The notes below the pieces were generated by a model that had not been told where the DNA came from, searched no databases, and saw only the letters and a list, made by a program, of their open reading frames with translations. Below, piece by piece: positions 1-9,391 of a stretch of DNA of 64,000 nt; within the stretch, counting starts at the first letter, position 1; each line of letters opens with the position of its first letter. The DNA comes from Lysinibacillus cavernae (GTDB lineage Bacteria > Bacillota > Bacilli > Bacillales_A > Planococcaceae), in the NCBI RefSeq assembly GCF_009724685.1, contig NZ_WMEF01000011.1, positions 62,001 to 126,000 on the forward strand. The letters are read 5' to 3'. A program made the position numbers and the translations under genes.

Positions 1-1160
1 GCAATGTGCAGTTCTTGATCCTTACCTTGTAATTTCGCTAAACGATTATAATCAGATTCCTTAAGTAATGTATATTCAAAAAACGAGAATTCATTATCGA
101 CACGTAAATTTTTCACAGACAGTGCTTCATTATATAAGACGTCTTTCTGAGAAAATTCTACTGTATCGCCTTTCCACATAAATGTATTTGGCAACATCTG
201 ACGTACGGTTGCTTCTGCATTGTAATACATCCCGAAGACGCCACCGCCCGCTGTAATCGTTGTTGCACTTAAAATCGCAATGATCGATAAGGATTTAGCA
301 TTTGCTCGAATTCGATACAATAGCTGAGAAACACCGATTAAATTCAAGCCCTTCCAGGACCATGATGTCGCTCTTTTTAATGCTGTTAATACAAAGACAC
401 TCACAGTATGGAATAGAAGATATGTCCCGGCAATTGTTACGCCTATGACCATTAGTGGCGTACCTAACACCGTAAAGAACCGCCAAATTTCACTTGTAAA
501 CATATCAGAGGCAGCTGTGTAATAACCAAATGCAATGAGAGCTGTGCCAAGTAAAGCGGCTACTAAAGAGGCACGTGGAATTTGCTCACCTTGTTTTTCT
601 GCATGAAATAAATCAATCAACTTAAATTGATAAATAACACGATACCCTTGTAATGAAGTGAATAAAAACAGTAGTGTAAAAATACCAGTCGTATTCATTA
701 GGGCATCCATTGAAAATGTCAGGCTTCCAACAACTTCATAGCCCATTAAACGTACTAAGATCATTAATAGACCTTGTGACATAAAGAATCCCAATACAAT
801 ACCAAGCACTAGAGAAACAAGCCCTATTACTAAGTTCTCAAAAAAGAGCATTAAGCCAATTTTTTGCTTACGTACACCTAGTAAAGAATAGAGGGCTACT
901 TCCTTCTTCCGTTTCTTCATAAAAAATGAGTTAGAATAGGCCATAAAGATGACAATAAAGAATAATAGCACTACTGACGACGCACTCATCAATCCTTTAA
1001 TTTGCTGAGAGGATTGTTTTAAAGCTGAAAGATCGTCATTATATTTGAGCGTCACAAACGTAAAGTAAATGACGATACTAAATACCATGGAGGCAATATA
1101 TAAGAAGTAATTCGACAAATTACGCTGAATATTTTTGCGCGCTAAACTAAATAACGTCAT
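1..1160 (-). CDS. BceB/FtsX-type ABC transporter permease (partial, C-terminus beyond window)
   Basis: About 386 codons are visible, starting [19 protein letters not shown]; the C-terminal part runs off the left edge. The N-terminus (cytoplasmic [10 protein letters not shown] segment, first helix, then an FtsX-type block with KKRKKEVALYSLLGVRKQKI) is typical of BceB/YxdM-like permeases of roughly 620-670 residues, which carry ten helices and a large extracellular domain and move or release cell-wall-active peptide antibiotics. The start overlaps the end of the upstream ATPase gene by 14 bases, so the two are translationally coupled. No BceRS two-component pair is next to it inside the window; it may lie beyond the edge. 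Substrate is unknown; the peptide-resistance role is inferred from the family. Confidence 0.85.
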   Translation of the reverse strand, partial: MTLFSLARKNIQRNLSNYFLYIASMVFSIVIYFTFVTLKYNDDLSALKQSSQQIKGLMSASSVVLLFFIVIFMAYSNSFFMKKRKKEVALYSLLGVRKQKIGLMLFFENLVIGLVSLVLGIVLGFFMSQGLLMILVRLMGYEVVGSLTFSMDALMNTTGIFTLLFLFTSLQGYRVIYQFKLIDLFHAEKQGEQIPRASLVAALLGTALIAFGYYTAASDMFTSEIWRFFTVLGTPLMVIGVTIAGTYLLFHTVSVFVLTALKRATSWSWKGLNLIGVSQLLYRIRANAKSLSIIAILSATTITAGGGVFGMYYNAEATVRQMLPNTFMWKGDTVEFSQKDVLYNEALSVKNLRVDNEFSFFEYTLLKESDYNRLAKLQGKDQELHI

Positions 1161-1914
1161 TTACTCCACCCCCGATGCTAGACAGCACCTGCAAGATCTC
1201 TTGGAAAAATTGCTTCCTTGTAAGAGTCCCACGATGAATTTCCTTAGAAAGCCGCCCATCCTGAATAAATAGTATGCGCTGACAGAAGCTAGCTGCAAAA
1301 GCATCATGGGTAACCATCATAATGGTTGCCGCTTGAGTTTGATTTAAATCACTTAAACTTTCTAACAAATCGGTTGCTGATTTCGAATCTAATGCACCAG
1401 TAGGCTCATCGGCAAAAATTAATTTTGGCTCTGTCACTAATGCTCGTGATGAGGCTGTACGCTGCTTTTGTCCACCTGAAATTTGATAAGGATATTTATC
1501 AAGTAAATCACTTATACCAAACAATGCAGCAATCCGATCAACCCTTGCGTTTATAGCCTTTGTTGGCATCTTCGCAATAGCTAGTGGTAAAACAATATTT
1601 TCTCTTACTGTTAAAGAATCGAGTAAGTTATAATCTTGGAAAATGAATCCTAAATTATCACGACGAAAATCTGCTAATTCAGCATCCTTCATACGTGCTA
1701 AATTAGTATCACCAATAATAATTTCACCAGTCGTTGGCGTATCGATAGTTGCTAACACATTTAGCAACGTAGATTTCCCAGCCCCAGAAGGACCCATTAC
1801 ACCAACAAACTCTCCTTTTCCTACTTCAAATGATATATTTGATAGCGCTGTAAAAGTATTTGCGCCTTTGCCGTAAGTTTTTCCAACGTTTTGTACCTTT
1901 AATAATGGCGTCAT
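1147..1914 (-). CDS. BceA-type ABC transporter ATP-binding protein
   Basis: A 255-residue nucleotide-binding subunit partnered with the FtsX-type permease that follows it. Walker [10 protein letters not shown] is at residues 41-49, the Q-loop Gln at 93, the signature reads ISGGQ (145-149), Walker B LIFADEP is at 165-171 and the switch His at 203. Right after the signature the sequence is TASSRAL, whereas this family usually has VAxARAL. The [11 protein letters not shown] motif is characteristic of the MacB/LolD/BceA group. The start has a good site (GAGGTGA, about 9 bases upstream). Known role of the family: energising peptide-antibiotic sensing and detoxification with a BceB permease; the substrate cannot be read from sequence. 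Confidence 0.9.
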   Translation of the reverse strand: MTPLLKVQNVGKTYGKGANTFTALSNISFEVGKGEFVGVMGPSGAGKSTLLNVLATIDTPTTGEIIIGDTNLARMKDAELADFRRDNLGFIFQDYNLLDSLTVRENIVLPLAIAKMPTKAINARVDRIAALFGISDLLDKYPYQISGGQKQRTASSRALVTEPKLIFADEPTGALDSKSATDLLESLSDLNQTQAATIMMVTHDAFAASFCQRILFIQDGRLSKEIHRGTLTRKQFFQEILQVLSSIGGGVNDVI

Positions 1915-2044
1915 ATACGCTCACCTCTTCTTTCTGACTTTAGTATACGACCCCAAACTTACAACAAATTTGTCGCAAGCTTACAACAACCTTAAATCAT
2001 TCGTTCAGAAAATGTTTTTTGAGCGAAACAGAAACGTCAGGTAC

Positions 2045-2080
2045 AGAAGACTTCCCCTTATATAAAGGGAGGAGTCTTCT
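2045..2080. repeat. Imperfect hairpin in 1915-2257 intergenic region
   Basis: Arms AGAAGACT and AGTCTTCT (8 bp) continue into a C-rich/G-rich inner stem around TTATATAA. No T-run follows on either strand, so it is not a convincing terminator. The bases just before it (GAGCGAAACAGAAACGTCAG) resemble GCGCGAAAGCAAAGCGTCAG near 60332, suggesting a decayed copy of an intergenic repeat. The rest of 1915-2257 shows no gene. Confidence 0.4.
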
Positions 2081-2212
2081 GCTAAATCAAGATACAGCTA
2101 TCATAGATTCTGAATGCAAACATGCTGAGGCATAATTGATTATCGATAAATACACGCTTTTTATTAAAATAATATCCTTATTTTTCACCAAACTTTTGAA
2201 ATTTATCGACAT

Positions 2213-2249
2213 AAAAAAAGATCCATACACAAATAACTGTGCATGAACC
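2213..2249 (-). terminator. Rho-independent terminator after gpx operon
   Basis: On the minus strand CATGCACA and TGTGTATG form an 8-bp stem with one wobble pair, followed by TTTTTTT. It sits directly after the stop of the peroxidase gene. Confidence 0.7.
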
Positions 2250-2257
2250 CTTCTAAT

Positions 2258-2734
2258 CTATTGTGCTAAAACCTTTTGAATATCATCCTCAAAGCTACTC
2301 GGCTTATCCGCCGATGCGTAACGTCCAACAACTTCACCATCGCGATTCACAAGGAATTTTGTAAAGTTCCATTTAACGCTGCTACCTAAAAATCCTTTGG
2401 AGTGAGAAGTAAGATAATCGAAAATAGGATGGGCTTCCTTACCATTCACCTTGACAATCTCATGCATCGGGAACGTCACTCCATATGTCAGTCGACACTG
2501 CGATGCTGCTTCCTCAGCAGTTGCTAGCTCTTGCTTAAATTGATTTGACGGAAATCCAAGTACAACAAGGCCTTCTTCCTGATATTTTTCATAGAGACCT
2601 TCTAACTCCTCAAATTGCGGTGTAAAGCCACATTTCGAAGCTGTATTGACGATTAACATAGGCTTCCCTTTATAACGTTCTAGACTATAGTCAGTACCAT
2701 CCTCTAAAGTTACGTTAATATCATAAATGCTCAT
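2258..2734 (-). CDS. bsaA: Glutathione-peroxidase-family thiol peroxidase
   Basis: A 158-residue protein of the GPx/BsaA family, which reduces hydroperoxides in the cytosol, in bacilli most likely with thioredoxin or low-molecular-weight thiols. The peroxidatic Cys is C35 (NTASKCGFTPQ); the catalytic partners Gln65 (GFPSNQF) and Trp122-Asn123 (KWNF) are present. Position 63 is Ser where many relatives have Cys (GFPCNQF). C80, just before LTYGVTFP, is the likely resolving Cys of two-Cys members. An upstream in-frame ATG exists at 2794, but the ATG at 2734 has an AGGAGGT site and leaves a 14-base gap to the preceding gene, so 2734 is chosen. Last gene of the VanZ/RDD-CoADR-GPx operon. Confidence 0.9.
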   Translation of the reverse strand: MSIYDINVTLEDGTDYSLERYKGKPMLIVNTASKCGFTPQFEELEGLYEKYQEEGLVVLGFPSNQFKQELATAEEAASQCRLTYGVTFPMHEIVKVNGKEAHPIFDYLTSHSKGFLGSSVKWNFTKFLVNRDGEVVGRYASADKPSSFEDDIQKVLAQ

Positions 2735-2748
2735 TTCTCTACCTCCTA

Positions 2749-4083
2749 TTATAAACGTCCATTCATTCTTGCCACCTGCTGCAAAGGATCCCAAACACCG
2801 TTAAATGGCGGTGCGTAGGCTAAATCTAAATCTAGCAAATCAGGTAATGTCATTTTACTATATAATGCCGTAGCAAAAACATCGATACGCTTATCGACCC
2901 CCGCGGGACCCACGATTTGCGCGCCTAATAGCAACTGATCACGCTTGCGCACAACCACTTTAATATACATACGCTGTGCGCCTGGGTAATAACCAGCTAT
3001 ATGGCGCGCTGATAATTTAAATGCCTCATAGTCAAAGCCAAGCTCTTTTGCATTGCGCTCATTAATGCCTGTCGTAGCAATTGTTAAATTGAAAAATTTT
3101 AAGATAGAAGTCCCCACAATTCCTCTAAAAGGTGCAAATTTCCCTGACATATTAAGGCCAGCTAAACGACCTTGCTTATTGGCAGTGGTTCCCAAAGGTA
3201 CGTAATCTAAACGCTCTTTCACAATATTAAAATGGGTTGCACAATCTCCAGCTGCATAGATATTTTCAATAGAAGTCTCCAAATGTCGATTCACAATGAT
3301 AGCTCCATTTTTTGCAAGTGCTATCCCTGTGTCCTTTAGAAACTGCGTATTTGGTTTAATACCTGAAGCTACAATCACTAAATCTGTCTCATAAACACCG
3401 TTGTCTGTAATAACACGTTCAACCCGTTTATTACCTTCAAATGCTTCCACACTTGTATTTAATAACAGCTCCACATTGTTGTTCTTTGCTTCCTCATGAA
3501 CATGTTGAGCAAGCTCTTCATCTAAAATTCGCGCTACATGGCTGCCTCGTTGAACCAGTCTTACCTTTTTCCCGCAGGCATGTAGCGTTTCTGCCATTTC
3601 TAAACCAATATAGCCACCACCTATAATGGTAACCTGTTCTATATTTGATGTTAAATCAGATAGTAAATCCTCTAGTTGAGGAATCGTTTTCACTGTGTGG
3701 ATACCTTCTAGATCGATTCCCTTGTTCACAGGTATTACTGGATTGGCACCTGTTGCAATAAGAAGCTTATCATAGGGAATTTCAAATGATTCGCCACTTG
3801 CTTGTGTACCGGTAATAATCTTTTTTTCTATATCTACATTTTCTACCTCATAGCCAACTCTTGCATCAATGCCATACTTATCTCGAAAAGTCTCGACATC
3901 TCTTGCAATTAAACGTTTGGTTGATGAAATACGACCATCTACAACATAAGGCAATCCACATTGCCCATATGAATAAATAAAACCACGTTCTAAAGTAGTT
4001 ATTTCTGCCCCTGGTACATTACGATAGATTTCCATTGCTGCTGACATACCTGCAGCATCTCCCCCAACGATGACGTATTTCAT
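2749..4083 (-). CDS. cdr: CoA-disulfide reductase / NADH oxidase-like flavoprotein
   Basis: A 444-residue FAD- and NAD(P)H-dependent pyridine nucleotide-disulfide oxidoreductase. It opens with the dinucleotide motif VIVGGDAAGMSAA (residues 4-16), has a single active-site Cys at C42 (SYGQCGLPY, the CoADR/Nox signature rather than the CxxxxC of glutathione reductase), a second Rossmann motif TIIGGGYIGLEMAE (151-164) and the FAD motif YAAGDCA (275-281). The C-terminal dimerisation domain is complete. Enzymes with this pattern reduce CoA disulfide or persulfide, or oxygen. Pairing with a thiol peroxidase supports a thiol-redox role. Strong GGGGG ribosome site before the ATG; 13 bases after the VanZ/RDD gene. 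Confidence 0.88.
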   Translation of the reverse strand: MKYVIVGGDAAGMSAAMEIYRNVPGAEITTLERGFIYSYGQCGLPYVVDGRISSTKRLIARDVETFRDKYGIDARVGYEVENVDIEKKIITGTQASGESFEIPYDKLLIATGANPVIPVNKGIDLEGIHTVKTIPQLEDLLSDLTSNIEQVTIIGGGYIGLEMAETLHACGKKVRLVQRGSHVARILDEELAQHVHEEAKNNNVELLLNTSVEAFEGNKRVERVITDNGVYETDLVIVASGIKPNTQFLKDTGIALAKNGAIIVNRHLETSIENIYAAGDCATHFNIVKERLDYVPLGTTANKQGRLAGLNMSGKFAPFRGIVGTSILKFFNLTIATTGINERNAKELGFDYEAFKLSARHIAGYYPGAQRMYIKVVVRKRDQLLLGAQIVGPAGVDKRIDVFATALYSKMTLPDLLDLDLAYAPPFNGVWDPLQQVARMNGRL

Positions 4084-4096
4084 TCTACAAGCCCCC

Positions 4097-5242
4097 TTAT
4101 TTTTTCCTTGTTGCGATTAAATCTGCATATTGATCGATATACAAACGTCGTTTTCCACCACTTACAATGACACGAATAACATGAATAGCTATTATTATTG
4201 TAAGTGCAAAACCTGCTAATGCAGTTAGTAGAGAAATGACAATTTGCAGAACATAAAATGGTGAATCCATATCTAATTGAATGCCACCAAGTGTTGCAAT
4301 GGCATCTGATAGACAAACGGTTGCGATAATGGCTACACAACGACGCCACGATTGCCTTACAATACTTTTACCATTCCTGTTGACCATTGTAAAACGCATC
4401 ACTTTCATACCTAGCGTTGCACCATTCATCATACTTGGAATCAAACCAAAGAGTATCATGTAAAGAACCATTTTCACTAAAAATTCGAAAGTGCCACTAT
4501 ACCCTGTCAGAACACCAATAATGAGCCAAATCGTTTGTGCAATAAATAAATCAATGACTAGTGCCAGTAAAATAGAAATAGGTTTAACAATATCCTTTTT
4601 TTCCATTTCTGTAGCTTTAGCCTCAACCTCTTCATGAGAAGGGAATAATGCCCAAATAATCGGTGCTAAGAAGAATCCTAGTAACGCGCCTACACTGTTT
4701 AGTAATAAATCATCAACATCAAAGATGCGGTATGCACAATTAAAAATGCCGTATATACCCGTTCTTTGTGTGACCTCATAAAACAATGTTAGCAAAAAAC
4801 TTATTAGAAATGCACGTTTCCAGTACCTTCTTTCTTTAAGAAAATATCGTAAGTAAACACCAAACGGCATTAGTAGTAAGAAATTAAAAAAGGATTGGAA
4901 AAATGCTTGCTGTTTCGTAACAATAAGCCAAGTAGACGGATTTGTTACAACAACTCCACTGTCCTTTAAAATATCTTCGACAAATTGAAAAAGTCGTAAG
5001 TTTGTATGGACTGTATTAGCTGATTGCAGTGAGCAAGTATCTCTTGTAGATGGAAATGGCAGTAACACTAAACATAACGCGGATAGAAAGTAAAAAATAA
5101 ATGACAACATAATAATAGTTTTGGACATAGATAAGTAACCATATTTGCGATACGTATAAATAAGCCACGGAATAAAAAGTACAAATGAAAAAATAATAGT
5201 TATAATAAATGCTATTAAGATGGATTGTGTGTAAGTTGACAT
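4097..5242 (-). CDS. VanZ-family / RDD-domain membrane protein
   Basis: A 381-residue polytopic membrane protein with two modules. The N-terminal half is VanZ-like: hydrophobic helices and the region FYEVTQRTGIYGIFNCAYR followed by FDVDDLLLNSVGALLG, the hallmark of VanZ. The C-terminal half, after the charged linker near residues 200-215, is an RDD domain with paired helices and the RR-containing loop SIVRQSWRRCV. VanZ itself gives low-level teicoplanin resistance, but most chromosomal homologues have no known function. It starts with ATG behind GAGAGGTG and heads an operon with the two redox enzymes, 13 bases before the next gene. A link between the membrane protein and the redox enzymes is only contextual. 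Confidence 0.8.
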   Translation of the reverse strand: MSTYTQSILIAFIITIIFSFVLFIPWLIYTYRKYGYLSMSKTIIMLSFIFYFLSALCLVLLPFPSTRDTCSLQSANTVHTNLRLFQFVEDILKDSGVVVTNPSTWLIVTKQQAFFQSFFNFLLLMPFGVYLRYFLKERRYWKRAFLISFLLTLFYEVTQRTGIYGIFNCAYRIFDVDDLLLNSVGALLGFFLAPIIWALFPSHEEVEAKATEMEKKDIVKPISILLALVIDLFIAQTIWLIIGVLTGYSGTFEFLVKMVLYMILFGLIPSMMNGATLGMKVMRFTMVNRNGKSIVRQSWRRCVAIIATVCLSDAIATLGGIQLDMDSPFYVLQIVISLLTALAGFALTIIIAIHVIRVIVSGGKRRLYIDQYADLIATRKK

Positions 5243-5351
5243 ATAAGCACCTCTCTATTTAAATTGCCCGATTTTATGAACACTAAAACTAAGTTTAGCC
5301 CTCTAACACTACATGTATATTTCATCAAACTTACATAATCCTTAATTCAAT

Positions 5352-5385
5352 AAAAAAACAGGTAAAGAGTATATACTCTCTACCT
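5352..5385 (-). terminator. Terminator after DUF6509-like gene
   Basis: AGGTAAAGAGTA and TACTCTCTACCT form a 12-bp stem with one mismatch; on the minus strand it is followed by a T-rich run (TGTTTTTTTA). It lies 9 bases beyond the stop of the 95-residue gene. Confidence 0.75.
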
Positions 5386-5393
5386 ATTACTTA

Positions 5394-5681
5394 TTATGCT
5401 TTCGTTATTTCATCTTTACAAAATACTAAAATCTCTTCTAGCTCATCTTCTTCTAATGCAAAGTCTAAGTATTCACCCTCTGCTTTTTCGATGATGAAGT
5501 AATTTAAAATGAATGGCTCCTCGCCCTTTTCACCAATGAGTGCACGAATTTCAATGCCAGATTCGTGGTATAGCTCATCTTCTTCATCAATTTCTACATC
5601 CAAAATAAATTCATAACGCTTACCTTCAATAATATTTGTAGGGTCTAAAATTTCTTCCATTGAGAATTGTGTAATTTCCAT
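5394..5681 (-). CDS. Small acidic protein, DUF6509-like
   Basis: A 95-residue strongly acidic cytosolic protein with no membrane segment or signal. The pattern MEITQFSMEEI, then IEGKRYEFILDVEIDEEDELY, and an acidic C-terminus EEDELEEILVFCKDE matches what I remember of the DUF6509 family found in Bacillus and relatives; function unknown. Start ATG has AAAGGAG about 9 bases upstream. It is a single-gene unit with its own terminator, divergent from the AlaX-like gene. Family name is from memory. Confidence 0.65.
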   Translation of the reverse strand: MEITQFSMEEILDPTNIIEGKRYEFILDVEIDEEDELYHESGIEIRALIGEKGEEPFILNYFIIEKAEGEYLDFALEEDELEEILVFCKDEITKA

Positions 5682-5837
5682 TATGCTAGCTCCTTTTTCT
5701 TTAGCTGTTCCTTTTTATATTAAATCAATTTCAGCATGGGTCAACTAGAAAAGCCGTATACACCTGTAAGTAATTATGCCAAAATAAAATGGAATTCATT
5801 TTATAGTTAAGTATATCTACATAAAGGAGGCTATTTC

Positions 5838-7016
5838 TTGAAAGAACTATTATATTATCAAGACGTAATGTTACGTGAGTTTGATGCTACCATTGTCAGC
5901 AAAGGAATCGACGAAGCTGGTCATCATTATGTTGTACTATCTAATACCGCATTCTATCCAACTGGAGGAGGGCAACCTCATGACACAGGGACATTAAATA
6001 CGATTGAGGTTATAGACGTTGAGAAAATTGATGATGAAATTCGGCACTATATTCAAGGTGACCTATCAGCTTTAGATGGTGTCATACATGGCAAATTAAA
6101 TTGGCCAAGACGATTCGATCATATGCAGCAACATGCTGGTCAACATATTTTAACAGCTTCCTTTGTGGAGCTTTTTGATGCTCAAACTGTAAGCTTTCAC
6201 CTAGGAAGTGAGCAAGTCACAATTGATATTGCTGTAGATGCTCTGACAGAACAACAGCTTGCAGCGGCAGAAGCAAGAGCGAATGACATCATTTTAGAAA
6301 ATCGCCCAATTCAAACGGCATGGATTACAGAGGAGGAGCTTGTCAACTATAACCTTCGTAAAGAAGTCGCTGTGACAGGAGATATTCGACTTGTGATGAT
6401 TCCTGATTTTGACTACAACGGCTGCGGAGGAACGCATCCAACCTCTACGGGACAGGTCAGTGCCATTAAAATTCTAGGAACTGAAAAAATGAAGGGCAAT
6501 GTGCGCGTCTCTTTTGTTTGTGGACAACGTGTTTTAATTGAGCTTGCAATGCGTAAGAAAGTATTAGCTGATGTTGCTCGACAATTAAGCGTCCCTGAAA
6601 TTGAAGCCGCTACAACACTTGCGAAAGTTCTATCGGCTCAAAAAAATACAGAAAAAGCACTTGTAGCTACGAAAGAGGAGTTACTAACATATGAAGCCAA
6701 AGCACTTGTTGCTAATAGTGAAGGTGTAGTAACTGCTGCTTTTAATCAACGGACAATGCAGGAGCTACAAAAAATAGCTCGTATTATTGTCACAGACCAA
6801 GCAGACATTATGACCCTACTTGTTTCAGAAAATGAGGGCAAACTACAATTCGTTGCTGCAAAAGGGAAAAATGTTACTAAAAGCATGAAGGATGTTGCTG
6901 GAAAGGCACTGCCTCTTATTAATGGTAAGGGTGGAGGAAGTGATCAAATGGTACAAGGTGGCGGAGAATGTACCATGTCTAAGGAAGAACTACTAGTAGC
7001 TCTGCAAAACGCTTAA
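5838..7016 (+). CDS. Alanyl-tRNA editing protein, AlaX-L type (DHHA1 domain)
   Basis: A 392-residue trans-editing enzyme that hydrolyses mischarged Ser- or Gly-tRNA(Ala). The N-terminal translation-like part leads to the zinc-binding editing site: H99-AGQ-H103 and C196-GGT-H200. The C-terminal third is a DHHA1 domain ending in GKGGGSDQMVQGGG. This length and order match the long AlaX class, free of any aminoacylation domain. It starts at TTG: AAAGGAGG sits 7 bases upstream, and the next ATG (codon 11) has no site. It stands alone between a divergent small gene and a convergent chemoreceptor gene. Confidence 0.92.
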   Translation: MKELLYYQDVMLREFDATIVSKGIDEAGHHYVVLSNTAFYPTGGGQPHDTGTLNTIEVIDVEKIDDEIRHYIQGDLSALDGVIHGKLNWPRRFDHMQQHAGQHILTASFVELFDAQTVSFHLGSEQVTIDIAVDALTEQQLAAAEARANDIILENRPIQTAWITEEELVNYNLRKEVAVTGDIRLVMIPDFDYNGCGGTHPTSTGQVSAIKILGTEKMKGNVRVSFVCGQRVLIELAMRKKVLADVARQLSVPEIEAATTLAKVLSAQKNTEKALVATKEELLTYEAKALVANSEGVVTAAFNQRTMQELQKIARIIVTDQADIMTLLVSENEGKLQFVAAKGKNVTKSMKDVAGKALPLINGKGGGSDQMVQGGGECTMSKEELLVALQNA

Positions 7017-7030
7017 TTTTATTACAAAAA

Positions 7031-7064
7031 GGAGCTGTCAACACTGGACAGCTCCTTCTTTTTT
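7031..7064. terminator. Bidirectional terminator between AlaX and chemoreceptor genes
   Basis: Perfect 9-bp stem GGAGCTGTC/GACAGCTCC with a 7-base loop. TTCTTTTTT follows on the plus strand and TTTTTG on the minus strand, so it can end both convergent genes. Confidence 0.85.
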
Positions 7065-9060
7065 AATATTTAAATTTTTGAATGGCTCCATATAATCGCT
7101 TTGCCATTTCTGATAATTTCTCGGTTTGAATGTTCATCGTTGCTACTGTCTTCACCTGTTCTGTTGTTGCATCTGTTACCTCATGCACATAATCACTTGC
7201 TGCATGTGCAGTTGCTGCCATTTCTTCCATAGAAGCTGAAACTTCCTCCGTATTCGCAGACATTTGTTCAGCTGAAGCATTCATTTCTTCAATTTGACCA
7301 GCTATTTCTCCAACCGCTCGAACCATTTCCTCAAAACGCTCACCTACTGCCTCAATAGACGCTAACCCACGCTCTACATTATCTTCGCCTGATTCAGCTG
7401 CTTTTACTACTTCTAATGTGTAGGATTGAACGCGTTCAATTAATACATTAATTTTTGTAGCCGATTCAGCTGTTTGCTCTGATAATTTGCGAACTTCTTC
7501 TGCCACAACAGCAAATCCTTTACCAGCATCTCCCGCACGTGCTGCTTCAATAGAAGCATTCAGTGCCAATAAATTCGTTTGATCAGAAATATCGGTAATC
7601 ATTTTAGAAATTAAGCTAATTTCCTCTGACTCTTTTTCTAGTTTGTGTATAATCGTCAACTCAGCTGATGTACCTTGCTGAATCTCATTCATGCGATTAA
7701 TAGATTGATGGACAGCATCATTGCTTTCACTAATTTTCTGGGAAATAAATTCTGTATTACAAGCAATTGTAGACGCTACTTCGGCTACATTTTGTATACC
7801 TAATGCCATTTGTTCCATTGCAGATGCACTTTCCTCTGCCATCACAGTTTGACTCTGCGCCCCTCTGTCTACTTCATTGATTGCACCAGCTATTTGCTTG
7901 GAATGCTTTGTCACAGCAGTTACATCCCCCATTAAATCACATGAAGCTTCATTCACTGCAGTTGCTTCCTGGCTCACTTTCGCAATCATTTCCCGCATAT
8001 TAGCAGTCGTACGATCTAATGCACGCGCCATTGTCCCCATCTCATCAATACGCTTTAAATACTTCTCAGGAATCTCTTGTGTAAAGTCACCTTCTGATAA
8101 ACCTTCACTAATGCGAAGCACATGACGAAGTGGTCTGCTGACAGAGCGTGAAATAGCAAACGAAATGAATAGACCTAGTATCGAAACAATGAAGGTCGTG
8201 ACAATAAAGTTTGTCTTAAGCTTAGAAAGCCCTGAGAACATCTCGTTTTCTACTGCTATAACGCCCATTTTCCAACCATTATTAAGGGTATGATAGCCCA
8301 TTAAGTTCGTACCTGCATCCTCTGCTGTAAATGAAAAATAGCCGCTATTATTAGCGATCATTTCTTTTGCAGCCAATGCTCTGCCCGTCATGATACCTGT
8401 TTCTTCAGCTTCTTTAATGGGATTGTTTTGCTCCTTTACATATGCATGATTATTATGCCCAATGATGGTTCCTTTGGCGTCTAACATAAATGCGTAGCCA
8501 CTGTCTCCCACTTTGATACCTTCTACAATATTGGATAAATAATAGCCATCAATGCGGGCTAATAATAAAGCTTTTTCACCTGTTACTGTATTAATTGGTG
8601 AAACGATTAAAATAACGGGTTCACCTGTTACACGGCTAATCGTTATTTCAGACATAACAGACTTGCCAGTAAAACCTTCCTTGACATAATCACGATCACC
8701 TAATTCAGCTGTTGTATCATCTAAATAATGAGCAACTCCATCAGCTTTAATAATGCCAAATCCTAAATAATTTTCATTATTAGCAAGTCGTTTCGACAAG
8801 TATTGTTTTTGCTTCTCAAATTCCATACTACGAACTGCCTCTTGCTCTGCTATTGCCTCTACCTCCACTAATGTTAATTGGAAGTGCTCTTCTATGTATT
8901 GTGAAACATCCCCTGCTCTAGATACTAAATTGGATTCCACTTGCTCATTCATTGCATTCGTACTATTTATCCAAGTAGATAGTCCAAGCGTGCCGCAAGT
9001 CACAAATACAAGAGCTATAATTGCAACAATTAATTTACCACCAATACCTTTTATCCACAT
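7063..9060 (-). CDS. Methyl-accepting chemotaxis protein with dCache-type sensor
   Basis: A transmembrane chemoreceptor of about 665 residues. Order: short cytoplasmic N-terminus, first helix (about residues 10-30), an extracellular Cache-type ligand domain of about 240 residues (motifs such as GYYLSN and [10 protein letters not shown]), second helix near residue 290, a HAMP domain, and the long signalling coiled coil with the conserved hairpin tip [18 protein letters not shown] and [13 protein letters not shown]. It should signal to CheA/CheW at the cell pole; none of those genes is in the window. Two ATG starts are possible: 9084 (no ribosome site) and 9060 (purine-rich GTGAGAAGTAGAG upstream); 9060 is preferred weakly. 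Ligand unknown. Confidence 0.9.
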   Translation of the reverse strand: MWIKGIGGKLIVAIIALVFVTCGTLGLSTWINSTNAMNEQVESNLVSRAGDVSQYIEEHFQLTLVEVEAIAEQEAVRSMEFEKQKQYLSKRLANNENYLGFGIIKADGVAHYLDDTTAELGDRDYVKEGFTGKSVMSEITISRVTGEPVILIVSPINTVTGEKALLLARIDGYYLSNIVEGIKVGDSGYAFMLDAKGTIIGHNNHAYVKEQNNPIKEAEETGIMTGRALAAKEMIANNSGYFSFTAEDAGTNLMGYHTLNNGWKMGVIAVENEMFSGLSKLKTNFIVTTFIVSILGLFISFAISRSVSRPLRHVLRISEGLSEGDFTQEIPEKYLKRIDEMGTMARALDRTTANMREMIAKVSQEATAVNEASCDLMGDVTAVTKHSKQIAGAINEVDRGAQSQTVMAEESASAMEQMALGIQNVAEVASTIACNTEFISQKISESNDAVHQSINRMNEIQQGTSAELTIIHKLEKESEEISLISKMITDISDQTNLLALNASIEAARAGDAGKGFAVVAEEVRKLSEQTAESATKINVLIERVQSYTLEVVKAAESGEDNVERGLASIEAVGERFEEMVRAVGEIAGQIEEMNASAEQMSANTEEVSASMEEMAATAHAASDYVHEVTDATTEQVKTVATMNIQTEKLSEMAKRLYGAIQKFKY

Positions 9061-9197
9061 TTCTCTACTTCTCACTTCTTCCATTTTTAGCTATGTTATT
9101 CGGATATTTATGCATTTACTTCAGAGTAAGGTCACTAAAAGTAGAAGTCAACAAAACTTTTCCAATATGATTAATAAATGTATAATAATACCATTTT

Positions 9198-9213
9198 CAC
9201 TATTGTTATAGTG
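9198..9213. repeat. Small palindrome in 9061-9391 divergent intergenic region
   Basis: CACTAT-TGTT-ATAGTG is a perfect 6-bp inverted repeat between the divergent chemoreceptor and oxidoreductase genes and could be an operator. The remainder of this 330-base AT-rich region shows no gene; an upstream in-frame ATG at 9272 lacks a ribosome site. Confidence 0.3.
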
Positions 9214-9391
9214 CTTACAATTTTCTACAATTTTTTTAATTCATAGGCACACTTTGCTATAGAAAGACAGAATGCATCAGCACTATTGGATTAAATTAAA
9301 ACTTTTTCCAACAGGAATTGATTATAATTCACATTTTTTGCTGATTAATAAAGATAGGATCGGTTTAAAACATTTTGAGGGGAGGATTACT

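Noticed and set aside
4080..4349. 89-codon minus-strand frame overlapping the VanZ/RDD gene
   Set aside because: A shadow of the RDD coding region in another frame, with Cys/Tyr/Ser-rich composition and no ribosome site.
9272..9391. Upstream in-frame start extending the Tat-signal subunit by 40 residues
   Set aside because: No ribosome site at 9272, and the extension would bury the SRRDFLK signal; ATG 9392 has GAGGGGAGGA.
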